DNA of 40,404 nt from assembly GCA_027063595.1 (NCBI GenBank), contig JAMORJ010000041.1, positions 1-40,404 of the forward strand, read 5' to 3'. The notes beneath the pieces are model-generated. The model saw only the letters and a program-made list of their open reading frames with translations. It was not told the DNA's origin and did no database searches. The stretch is from Nautiliaceae bacterium (GTDB lineage: Bacteria > Campylobacterota > Campylobacteria > Campylobacterales > Nautiliaceae). A program made the translations under genes and the position numbers. Positions 33,202 through 39,108 of this stretch are shown here, one piece after another (position 1 is the stretch's first letter; the number at the start of each line of letters is the position of its first letter).

Positions 33202-34224
33202 TTAATCCTTAAAGGCCGGTTCTAGATCTTTGTTTAATCTTTTTATTTCATTTTTTATTACCAAATATGCTCCAAAATTTTCTTTTAGCAGCTCTTCAAT
33301 ATCTTTTTTCTTCATTTCTCTTGTGGCTATTGCTTCGCTTCTTTTAAAATATGTTACCGCTTTTAATCTTTTCCCCAATACTTCTTTTTTTAAGAGTTTT
33401 GCGTTTTCTTTTAAATCATCTATAAGCTCAAATTTCCCTATTCCGCTTTTTTGTAAAAATTTAGGCGATATTTCATTATATACAATTGCCCAGTTTACTT
33501 TTTTCTTATTTAATTCATCTATATACGTTTTAAGTTCCATTATAAATTCATATGAAGGTTTTTCACTTGTAGTTCCTACCTTAATAGGAATTATAACTGT
33601 ATCAATATAAGGTAATACTTTTAATAAATCCTCTGTAATACCGCCTTTTGTATCAATTATAATGTTTTTAAACTCTTTGCTTTGGGATAGGAGTTCCAAA
33701 AAGTCTTCAAGCTCGATATTTTCTTCCTCTTTAACTTTCCCAAAATCTACTATTTTCTTATAAGGATAAATATCGGCGATTTCTCTTGATAAGTCTAAAT
33801 TTAAAATTAAACTTTTAGGCAAGTCAATTAACGTGGCAAGTGTGGTTTTACCAACTCCGCCTTTATCATTGGCCAGTAAAATAAATCTCTTTTTCATATT
33901 ATCTTCCTTATCGTTTTGTGTAATTTTATCTATTTCCTCCATATCGTAAATGTTTTCCATTTTTTCTCCTTTTTCCTTTATATTCAAATTTTCTTTATTA
34001 CTTTTTTCAATATTTTTAACGGCGTTCATAAAAGAGGGCAGGGCATAACTTATATTAAAATCATTTTTGATTTTTTCCAAAATTGTCTTATAAGATGCAC
34101 CTTCCTTTTTTGCCTTTTTGATATACGGATATATTATTTTAAGTAGTCTGCTTTTTTCTTTTGGCGCTTTGGTTCCGTATAAACCGAGTTCTTTTGATTT
34201 TTGTATAATTTCCTTTGGAAACAT
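33202..34224 (-). CDS. parA: ParA partition ATPase with N-terminal extension
   Basis: The 340-aa product has the deviant Walker A motif K-G-G-V-G-K-T-T at 121-128, followed by the P-loop ATPase fold of ParA (I-I-D-T-K-G-G near 190, and V-I-I-P-I-K near 210). Residues 1-110 form an additional part with helices K-I-I-Y-P-Y-I-K-K-A-K-K-E-G and Y-A-L-P-S-F-M-N-A-V, of the kind that binds the operator in plasmid (type Ia) ParA proteins. A second ATG at the ATPase domain would yield a short ParA. AAGGAT precedes 34224. Expected function: nucleoid-based plasmid segregation with ParB, and autoregulation. Confidence 0.9.
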   Translation of the reverse strand: MFPKEIIQKSKELGLYGTKAPKEKSRLLKIIYPYIKKAKKEGASYKTILEKIKNDFNISYALPSFMNAVKNIEKSNKENLNIKEKGEKMENIYDMEEIDKITQNDKEDNMKKRFILLANDKGGVGKTTLATLIDLPKSLILNLDLSREIADIYPYKKIVDFGKVKEEENIELEDFLELLSQSKEFKNIIIDTKGGITEDLLKVLPYIDTVIIPIKVGTTSEKPSYEFIMELKTYIDELNKKKVNWAIVYNEISPKFLQKSGIGKFELIDDLKENAKLLKKEVLGKRLKAVTYFKRSEAIATREMKKKDIEELLKENFGAYLVIKNEIKRLNKDLEPAFKD

Positions 34225-34259
34225 ACTTATCCTTTAAATAAATTGTAAAACAAAGGGAA

Positions 34260-34499
34260 TTAAATTCCTTCTATATATCCCGTAAGCAAGAGAAGCACTA
34301 CAATAATGCCTATGACTGCTGTTACGGGGATTTCTTCCTTTTTCAAAAAGGTATAAACATATACCATTATGGACGTATATACAAATGATACAATAACGGT
34401 AATCCAGCTGTGAGGTAGTATAAACATTAATAAAATGATATTTAAAGAATGAATTGCAGGTTTTAACTCATTTAGACATGATTTTGTTATAATTTTCAT
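34260..34499 (-). CDS. Small membrane protein, 79 aa
   Basis: The product has three hydrophobic segments (I-I-L-L-M-F-I-L-P, V-I-V-S-F-V-Y-T-S-I-M-V-Y-V-Y and V-I-G-I-I-V-V-L-L-L-L-T-G-Y). The ATG at 34499 has AAAAAAGGAG five bases ahead; a GTG two codons upstream is less likely. It has no recognised family and lies upstream of parA on the same strand, separated by 35 bases. Divergent from it, across the palindrome at 34525, is the 50-aa membrane protein. Confidence 0.55.
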   Translation of the reverse strand: MKIITKSCLNELKPAIHSLNIILLMFILPHSWITVIVSFVYTSIMVYVYTFLKKEEIPVTAVIGIIVVLLLLTGYIEGI

Positions 34500-34524
34500 G
34501 AGCACTCCTTTTTTAAGTTAAAAG

Positions 34525-34547
34525 ATTTGTATTATTATAATACAAAT
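34525..34547. promoter_or_regulatory. 23-bp perfect palindrome in a divergent promoter region
   Basis: ATTTGTATTAT T ATAATACAAAT has perfect 11-bp arms around one base. TATAAT elements occur within it on both strands (34536-34541 and 34534-34539) and next to it at 34547-34552 on the + strand. It lies between the - strand set (79-aa protein, parA, XRE, parB) and the 50-aa gene on the + strand. A regulator bound here could switch both directions. Confidence 0.6.
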
Positions 34548-34580
34548 ATAATAGTAAAGCAATAGTAAAGGGAGAAATTT

Positions 34581-34733
34581 ATGAAAAATATTTTTCTAAT
34601 TGTGTTTTTTGTAGTTCCGGCTGTAGTAAGTTTTTATAAAAGTAGGATAGATATAGGTATGATATTTATAGTAGGTTTGGCAATTGTTTTTATATTAGAA
34701 AAGAGGAGAGATTTGGTAAATAAATTTTTCTAA
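34581..34733 (+). CDS. Small two-helix membrane protein, 50 aa
   Basis: The product begins MKNIFLIVFFVVPAVVSFYK and has a second helix with F-I-V-G-L-A-I-V-F-I-L, followed by E-K-R-R-D-L-V-N-K-F-F. AAAGGGAG stands before the ATG. It resembles the 56-aa protein at 35373 in layout and in the final L-E-K-x-K/R and basic-aromatic tail, so the two are probably paralogs. The function is unknown. Confidence 0.6.
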   Translation: MKNIFLIVFFVVPAVVSFYKSRIDIGMIFIVGLAIVFILEKRRDLVNKFF

Positions 34734-34837
34734 TATCTATTTTATCATCAAAAATTTTACTGTCTTTTATACCGAGCTTTTTCCTTACAAAATGCAAATC
34801 ATTGTTTCTTTGTTTGGAAGGATTCGGAGAAATTTAT
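34690..34837 (-). pseudogene. Open fragment without start (probable gene remnant)
   Basis: A - strand frame without a start codon reads N-P-S-K-Q-R-N-N-D-L-H-F-V-R-K-K-L-G and continues D-S-K-I-F-D-D-K-I-D. This looks like real protein sequence rather than noise, but it is cut off at both sides and its left end runs into the opposite-strand 50-aa gene. The parent gene is not recognised. Confidence 0.3.
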
Positions 34838-35010
34838 AAATTGAATATGTTTTTTGTAAAAAAAACTGTCTTAAAAATGTTTTTGAAGATAAAAAAAACA
34901 TTGAGTTAATAATGGATTTTTTTGAAAAAAATAGTAAAAGTTTTATTAAAAAAAAGCTTGACTATACAGTTGCAAAAGAGCTTTTCATCGTAGAGAAAAA
35001 TATTGAATAA
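34838..35010 (+). pseudogene. Open fragment without start (probable gene remnant)
   Basis: A + strand frame begins just where the preceding - strand fragment ends and reads E-Y-V-F-C-K-K-N-C, later I-E-L-I-M-D-F-F-E-K-N-S-K and D-Y-T-V-A-K-E-L-F-I-V-E-K-N. An ATG inside (near 34912) has no convincing ribosome-binding site. It is probably the C-terminal remainder of a lost gene. The stretch 35011-35084 behind it holds nothing that I can support. Confidence 0.3.
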
Positions 35011-35084
35011 CAATAAATTTTTTCTTTGCTTTTGTGAGTGAACTCTTTATATTTATATTAAAATTATATTATAATTTAATGAGA

Positions 35085-35116
35085 AGCAAAAAAGATTTTA
35101 AGCAAAAAAGATTTTA
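35085..35116 (+). repeat. 16-bp tandem duplication
   Basis: AGCAAAAAAGATTTTA occurs twice in direct succession (35085-35100 and 35101-35116), immediately before the first 79-bp repeat. It is evidence of local slippage or recombination. Confidence 0.8.
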
Positions 35117-35126
35117 AAGATTCAAA

Positions 35127-35205
35127 TAAAATTCTTGAAATTTTTGATTAGAAAAGAAGGAATTAAAAAAGAAGAAAAAGGTTAAAAAATGAATGAAGAA
35201 CTTTT
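35127..35205 (+). repeat. 79-bp direct repeat, copy 1
   Basis: This copy is identical to 35275-35353, starting TAAAATTCTTGAAATTTTTG. It contains the end of one small gene copy (K-I-L-E-I-F-D-stop), an intergenic stretch with AAAAAGG, and the beginning of the 36-aa gene. The two copies therefore mark a tandem duplication of about 148 bp. Confidence 0.9.
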
Positions 35206-35299
35206 GGAATATCTTGTAACTACTTTGCGTCTGATTGCTTTATTTGGAGGAATATTTTTGGTTTTACTTTTTTTTAAAATTCTTGAAATTTTTGATTAG
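35189..35299 (+). CDS. Small membrane protein, 36 aa
   Basis: The frame encodes MNEELLEYLVTTLRLIALFG followed by a hydrophobic run and K-I-L-E-I-F-D, with one helix. AAAAAGG precedes the ATG. Its first codons lie in the first 79-bp repeat and its last codons in the second, so it is the surviving unit of a tandem duplication. The copy after the second repeat is cut to M-N-E-E-L-F and a stop. Confidence 0.45.
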   Translation: MNEELLEYLVTTLRLIALFGGIFLVLLFFKILEIFD

Positions 35300-35353
35300 A
35301 AAAGAAGGAATTAAAAAAGAAGAAAAAGGTTAAAAAATGAATGAAGAACTTTT
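35275..35353 (+). repeat. 79-bp direct repeat, copy 2
   Basis: Perfect copy of 35127-35205 at a distance of 148 bases. It contains the end of the 36-aa gene and the truncated start of another copy (M-N-E-E-L-F-stop). The perfect identity suggests a recent event. Confidence 0.9.
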
Positions 35354-35372
35354 TAGTTAAAAAAGGCATTTA

Positions 35373-35543
35373 ATGAAGCTAATCAAAACCGCCTACCTCA
35401 TCGCATTTTTTATAATACCGGCATATTTTTTGACAACAAACGGACATCCGATTTTAAGCGGAATGTATCTTGGAGCTTTCAGTATCTTATTACTACTCGA
35501 AAAAAGTAAAAAGGTAAGGAAGTTTATTGAAAAGGTATTCTAA
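35373..35543 (+). CDS. Small two-helix membrane protein, 56 aa
   Basis: The product begins MKLIKTAYLIAFFIIPAYFL, has a second helix L-G-A-F-S-I-L-L-L-L and a basic tail E-K-S-K-K-V-R-K-F-I-E-K-V-F. AAAAGGC stands just before the ATG. It resembles the 50-aa protein at 34581. It converges on rep with a four-base overlap. The function is unknown; a position beside rep and par is noted. Confidence 0.55.
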   Translation: MKLIKTAYLIAFFIIPAYFLTTNGHPILSGMYLGAFSILLLLEKSKKVRKFIEKVF

Positions 35544-36757
35544 CTTCTGCTTTTTATATGATTTACTAAATAAGTAAAACTCACCTTAAACGTTTTATCT
35601 GACCCGTTTTCATCCACAACTATTAATTTAACTTCTTTGATTTCACCCTCCTGTTCCGTATAATCTAGTATTTCCCAAATTTCAGCCTCTTTCTCAACTT
35701 CTTCTTTTCTATCATAGTAACTTAATATCTTTCCTAAGAACGCTTCTTTTAACTTCGAGATTAAAAGATTTTTATTTTCTTTTGATTTCATTTCTTCAAA
35801 CTCATCTTTATTCATCTTTTTAACCTCATCAAATCTTTTAAAAAGTTCTCTCCAACTATTAAGAGCTTCTTCTTTATTTAAAAGCTCCCCGTTTTTATAT
35901 AAATATCCATTTTTTATTTCATAAACATCATTGTCGAGTAAATAAACTTTTTCCTCACCTTCTTTTAATATGTTATGTCTAAAGTCCGTAAAAGTTTTAA
36001 AAAAATGGGTATATTTTTGTTTTTTGTCCGGTTTTGAATTTTCGTAAATATAGAATTTTAACCTTGTAACTTTCCTACCTTCTTTTTTCTCTTCATAATT
36101 AAATAAAAGATCAGTATTTTCATTTATCTGTTTTTTTGCAAGTTCAATTACTCTTCTTTTAAAATCAGCATACTTGTAATTTTCTGGAACTAATAAAACC
36201 TCTCTAAGGTAAGACACTTCAAGTTCGACTTCAACTCGATCCAAATTTTTATTGTATGTTTCCTTATTGTAAATATCCTTTAAAATTTCATAAAGCCTTA
36301 TCGCATATTTACTACTAAGTGGCAAAATGTTTTTTATTTCATACTGCAAATACCTCTTTTTGGTTTCTTTAAGTAAAGGAAAAATATCTTCGTCAAATTT
36401 TAATTTTATAACTCCACTATTTTTCTCAATCACCGGCTTTTTTAAAATATGAAAACCAGTCCATCTGTTCTCATCTTCTATTTGTATAACCTTTTCCATT
36501 ATTTCAATTAAAGCACTTTTTATTTCCTTATACATTCTTTTATCTTTCGTATTTGATAAATCCATAAACTGTTTAATTCTAAACTGATAAATAGTATCAG
36601 GTCCATCATCTTCTTTTATTGCTGTAATAAGGGCAGCAAGTATTTTAAGAGCAAGTGGGGAGAAATCAAATTTTGCAGTTACCAGCTTTTCGTTCTTTTT
36701 AACTTTAGAAGTGTCGTAAAGTATCACACTTTTTCCTTTTTGGTCTGATTTTAACAT
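35540..36757 (-). CDS. rep: Rep_3-family replication initiator
   Basis: The 405-aa product has the two winged-helix domains of Rep_3 initiators (RepE/RepA type): an N-terminal domain with F-S-P-L-A-L-K-I-L-A-A-L-I and Y-K-E-I-K-S-A-L-I-E-I-M-E near residue 85, then P-L-S-S-K-Y-A-I-R-L-Y-E-I-L near 155 and F-K-R-R-V-I-E-L-A-K-K near 205, another standard block. The last 130 residues are a charged extension. The initiator binds iterons and opens the origin. Here 21-bp iterons and an inverted repeat with the same core lie upstream, as in autoregulated systems of this family. AAAAGG precedes the ATG. Confidence 0.93.
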   Translation of the reverse strand: MLKSDQKGKSVILYDTSKVKKNEKLVTAKFDFSPLALKILAALITAIKEDDGPDTIYQFRIKQFMDLSNTKDKRMYKEIKSALIEIMEKVIQIEDENRWTGFHILKKPVIEKNSGVIKLKFDEDIFPLLKETKKRYLQYEIKNILPLSSKYAIRLYEILKDIYNKETYNKNLDRVEVELEVSYLREVLLVPENYKYADFKRRVIELAKKQINENTDLLFNYEEKKEGRKVTRLKFYIYENSKPDKKQKYTHFFKTFTDFRHNILKEGEEKVYLLDNDVYEIKNGYLYKNGELLNKEEALNSWRELFKRFDEVKKMNKDEFEEMKSKENKNLLISKLKEAFLGKILSYYDRKEEVEKEAEIWEILDYTEQEGEIKEVKLIVVDENGSDKTFKVSFTYLVNHIKSRS

Positions 36758-36792
36758 TTTAAAACCTTTTTTTGAAGTATTGTATCAAATAC

Positions 36793-36816
36793 ATGACATA
36801 CCATCAAGTATGTCAT
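36793..36816. promoter_or_regulatory. Operator of rep: inverted repeat sharing the iteron core
   Basis: ATGACATAC (36793-36801), six bases, GTATGTCAT (36808-36816) are perfect arms. GTCAT is also the start of each iteron, and the right arm runs into the first one. It lies 36 bases before the rep start, where a dimeric initiator would repress its own gene. Confidence 0.65.
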
Positions 36817-36946
36817 ATTTAGTATGAAAAAAGTCATATTTAGTATGAAAAAAGTCATATTTAGTATGAAAAAAGTCATATTTAGTATGAAAAAAGTCAT
36901 ATTTAGTATGAAAAAAGTCATATTTAGTATGAAAAAAGTCATATTT
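36812..36946. repeat. Iteron array of the replication origin (six 21-bp repeats plus a partial)
   Basis: Six perfect copies of a 21-bp unit beginning GTCATATTTAGTATG and ending in six A follow each other from 36812 to 36937, with a nine-base partial copy to 36946. The 21-bp period places each site on the same face of DNA after two turns, as in iteron plasmids. The array sits next to rep. It also creates an artificial open frame of a seven-residue repeat, which is not a gene. The region 36947-37148 is A+T-rich and holds the palindrome at 37060 and a small hairpin. Confidence 0.93.
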
Positions 36947-37024
36947 TAGGCTTTGAAATGCCTTATTTTCCGCTACTTTAAAGTTTCTACATTATACAAG
37001 ATACATTATATATAACAATATACA

Positions 37025-37046
37025 CTCTCTATAAGAGAGGTTTTTT
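37025..37046 (+). terminator. Possible small terminator hairpin near the origin
   Basis: CTCTCT, loop ATA, AGAGAG is followed by G and six T. The stem is short (6 bp), and no + strand gene ends here, so it may instead be part of the origin structure. Confidence 0.35.
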
Positions 37047-37059
37047 AGAAAAATAATAA

Positions 37060-37081
37060 AAGTATGAAAATTGTCATACTT
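37060..37081. promoter_or_regulatory. 22-bp imperfect palindrome with iteron-like core
   Basis: AAGTATGAAAATTGTCATACTT is a palindrome with one mismatched pair. It combines GTATGA and GTCATA, the two parts of the iteron unit, in inverted form, and another GTATGA follows at 37084. It may be a further initiator-binding site about 115 bases beyond the iteron array. Confidence 0.5.
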
Positions 37082-37148
37082 TTGTATGATTTTAGAGACA
37101 CTAAATTTTCAAATATCGTTTTACACTGCTTGATAAAATACTTCGAAT

Positions 37149-37251
37149 TTACTCTTTAAAAGCCAACAGGTAATTATAAAGAGCTGGTTTACTTTCTTTT
37201 ACATAAACCTCAGCCTCTTTATCTTTTATGATTATTTTTTAATACTCCCAT
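37149..37251 (-). pseudogene. Small gene behind ssb, apparently frameshifted in an A-run
   Basis: An ATG at 37251 with GGGGAGAAG directly before it begins M-G-V-L-K, but the frame closes within a few codons. Shifting by one base at a run of six A gives a continuous frame I-I-I-K-D-K-E-A-E-V-Y-V-K-E-S-K, then P-A-L-Y-N-Y-L-L-A-F-K-E-stop, together about 33 aa. The ribosome-binding site and protein-like sequence suggest a real small gene, broken by a homopolymer change, a sequencing error or programmed slippage. Confidence 0.45.
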
Positions 37252-37260
37252 CTTCTCCCC

Positions 37261-37674
37261 TTAAAAAGGAATTTTCTCATCTTCTATATTTGGAGGAGTA
37301 GAATTTTCTGGCTGAGATTGAGGCTGGGAAACTTGATTAGGATTTGCCGATCTTGGAAGAAGCTGTATTTTCTCCACAATTACTTCGTGCTTCTGCCTTT
37401 TATTTCCGTCACTACCAACCCACTGATTAAGAATAAGCCTTCCAACTAAAAATACCAAATCTCCTTTTTTTAAATATTGATTTGCAATCTCTGCGCTTCT
37501 ACCAAATATAGTAATGTCTATAAACATATTTTCTTCTTTTTGTTCCCCAGTTATTTTATCCTTAAACTTATAAGATGTAACAACATTTGACTTTGCAACA
37601 GCTAGACCATTTTGTGTGTATTTAAGTTCTATATTTTTTGTAAGTCTTCCTAAGATAGTAATTTCGTTAAACAT
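37261..37674 (-). CDS. ssb: Single-stranded DNA-binding protein
   Basis: The 137-aa product is a standard bacterial SSB: an OB-fold start (M-F-N-E-I-T-I-L-G-R-L-T), T-Q-N-G-L-A-V-A-K-S-N-V, I-T-I-F-G-R-S-A-E-I-A and D-L-V-F-L-V-G-R-L, a short Gln/Pro-rich linker, and an acidic tip ending D-E-K-I-P-F, which recruits partner proteins. The ATG at 37674 is chosen because AAAAAGGAGTT stands before it; the open extension upstream reads through the 79-aa gene in another frame. Plasmid SSBs assist replication and establishment after transfer. Confidence 0.95.
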   Translation of the reverse strand: MFNEITILGRLTKNIELKYTQNGLAVAKSNVVTSYKFKDKITGEQKEENMFIDITIFGRSAEIANQYLKKGDLVFLVGRLILNQWVGSDGNKRQKHEVIVEKIQLLPRSANPNQVSQPQSQPENSTPPNIEDEKIPF

Positions 37675-37687
37675 TTTTAACTCCTTT

Positions 37688-37927
37688 TTAAAAACATTTA
37701 CTGCAATATACCTTACCGTAATCTTTTCCTTCAAAGAACCAATCAGCAAGGCGTTTATTAAAATGGGTTTCATCAACCCACAGTTGTTTTCCTACTTTAA
37801 CCCCCTGAGTTTTACTTTTAAAATCTGAAAGAGTAAGCCCTTGGCGTTTTAAAAATAAATCAACTTCTCGGCAGTTTTCCTTGTGGTGAGAAATTGTTTT
37901 TGAGACTTTATTAAGTGAAAAAATCAC
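37688..37927 (-). CDS. Hypothetical protein upstream of ssb, 79 aa
   Basis: The product begins at a GTG (37927) preceded by AAGGAGAGGAA and overlapping the stop of the small frame before it (GTGA). It contains H-H-K-E-N-C-R-E-V-D near residue 14 and a C-terminal D-W-F-F-E-G-K-D-Y-G-K-V-Y-C-S-K-C-F. The His/Cys content (H-H, C, C-x-x-C) could bind zinc. No family is recognised. It lies 13 bases before ssb. Confidence 0.5.
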   Translation of the reverse strand: MIFSLNKVSKTISHHKENCREVDLFLKRQGLTLSDFKSKTQGVKVGKQLWVDETHFNKRLADWFFEGKDYGKVYCSKCF

Positions 37928-38011
37928 TTCCTCTCCTTATCAAGTTTATTAATTTTTTCTTGAGATTTTTTCATCTCTTCTTTTTTTCTTGTTTAATTTA
38001 ATTTTTAGCAT
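37924..38011 (-). pseudogene. Very small Lys-rich gene, apparently frameshifted
   Basis: ATG at 38011, after AAAAGGAATTC, reads M-L-K-I-K-L-N-K-K-K and then closes. With one A fewer in the run of seven A, the frame continues E-E-M-K-K-S-Q-E-K-I-N-K-L-D-K-E-R-K and ends in a TGA that overlaps the GTG of the next gene. That exact join to the downstream start suggests the longer version was the original gene (about 28 aa). Confidence 0.35.
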
Positions 38012-38123
38012 TCTGAATTCCTTTATAAAAGGTTTTATTAATACCATTATAAATGAAATTGTAAAAATGTCAAGTTTTTTGAAAAAAATTTAATGTTAAT
38101 AGAGAATTTAGGAATTAAAAACC

Positions 38124-38471
38124 CTAAAATTGCAACGGAGGTTTTGGACGGAGTAAAGGGTTTTTTGCCGTATAAACATTTATTTCGTTAAAAAAAGAAT
38201 ATGCAAATACCGCTATTCCGTAAGCCATAAAGGATTTTAAAAACTTCATTTTAAAATCTTTCTTTTCAGGTTTCAGTTCGGGAAGTAGCATTGCAAGTAT
38301 TATTGCAGGAAGTAAAAAGAAAATTCCTTTCATAAAAAAATCCCCAAGTGAATAATTAGGAAGTATCCATTCTGGCAGTATCAAGCTTTTTCCGTATAAA
38401 ACAACGTTGCTTAAAATCCCTGCCAAATAAGCTATTATAATTAAAAAGTAACTGACAAACAATGAAGCCAT
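38124..38471 (-). pseudogene. Truncated paralog of the 213-aa membrane protein
   Basis: The 115-aa frame matches the first 105 residues of the protein at 30878-31519, with shared blocks S-Y-F-L, L-P-N-Y-S-x-G, K-G-I-F-F-L-L-P and N-E-I-N-V-Y-T-A-K-N-P-L. After N-P-L the match stops abruptly and a short unrelated tail R-P-K-P-P-L-Q-F ends the frame. The missing half is not found in other frames next to it, so this is a deletion or recombination rather than a simple frameshift. AAAAGGATT precedes its ATG, and it could still be expressed as a shortened protein. Confidence 0.7.
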
Positions 38472-38519
38472 TTTTAATCCTTTTATATTTTTAAATTACC
38501 AAAACCATATTTTCAAATT

Positions 38520-38775
38520 TTAAGTAGTTTCTAAAATAGCCTTTGCTTCTTTTGTCTTTCTAAATTCAAATACTACCTCATCAGGGTCAATTATTTCTAA
38601 TGCGTGGTATTTTCCTGTTTAACCACTTCGCAGTTTTTAAGAAACTCTAGCCTCCTGCTCCGCTTTCTCGCTTCTCTAAAGCCTGATTGTGATATGTAGC
38701 CTCTTCAAGTTCTCTTCGTTCCCTTATAATTGCTTTTTCTTCTTTTAATATCTCATTATTCATATTAACTGCCAT
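38520..38775 (-). pseudogene. Small gene with two apparent frameshifts
   Basis: From ATG 38775 (AGAGGT ahead) the frame reads M-N-N-E-I-L-K-E-E-K-A-I-I-R-E-R-R-E-L-E-like sequence and closes at G-A-G-G-stop. A second frame then carries L-E-F-L-K-N-C-E-V-V-K-Q, and a third continues Y-H-A-L-E-I-I-D-P-D-E-V-V-F-E-F-R and ends A-I-L-E-T-T-stop at 38520. The three pieces fit head to tail in one order, as expected for one gene of about 84 codons with two indels. Confidence 0.5.
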
Positions 38776-38793
38776 TCTTACCTCTTTTGTGCT

Positions 38794-39108
38794 TTATATT
38801 TTTAAGTATTTTTTAATCTCATTAAACCATTCTTGTTTAAAGTTTTTATATTCGTCGTTGTTTTTTATTATCTCAACTATTCGTAGAGCTTCTTCTTTAT
38901 CACCTTTTGGGTTACTTAATAAAAGATATAAATCAAGGAATAACCTTTCTTCTTTTGACAATCTATATTTACTATAAACTTCTTTTATATTTAAAATTTT
39001 AATTGGAATGTTTTTTATTTTTTCAAGTGCTAATTTAGTTTTATTGTTAAAATTGAAGATTAAATGTTGTTTGTTTTCATCGAAAATGATTGATAACAGA
39101 TTGTTCAT
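38794..39108 (-). CDS. Hypothetical protein, 104 aa
   Basis: This soluble helical protein has N-N-L-L-S-I-I-F-D-E-N-K-Q at the start, R-L-S-K-E-E-R-L-F-L-D-L-Y-L-L-L near residue 50, and a charged C-terminus with W-F-N-E-I-K-K-Y-L. AAGGAAGGGAG precedes the ATG, inside the coding end of the preceding gene (32-base overlap). No family is recognised. Confidence 0.5.
   Translation of the reverse strand: MNNLLSIIFDENKQHLIFNFNNKTKLALEKIKNIPIKILNIKEVYSKYRLSKEERLFLDLYLLLSNPKGDKEEALRIVEIIKNNDEYKNFKQEWFNEIKKYLKI

Noticed and set aside
36751-36942. Open frame of 63 codons made of a repeating seven-residue unit
   Set aside because: It is the translation of the 21-bp iterons; period divisible by three keeps it open. 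No ribosome-binding site, and the sequence is explained by the origin.
36812-36946. CRISPR-like array
   Set aside because: The repeats follow each other without unique spacers, have a 21-bp period and lie beside a Rep_3 initiator; this is an iteron array.
38093-38191. + strand frame of 32 codons over the junction of the truncated paralog
   Set aside because: It has an ATG and looks partly protein-like, but lacks a ribosome-binding site and overlaps the opposite-strand frame; too little to call a gene.
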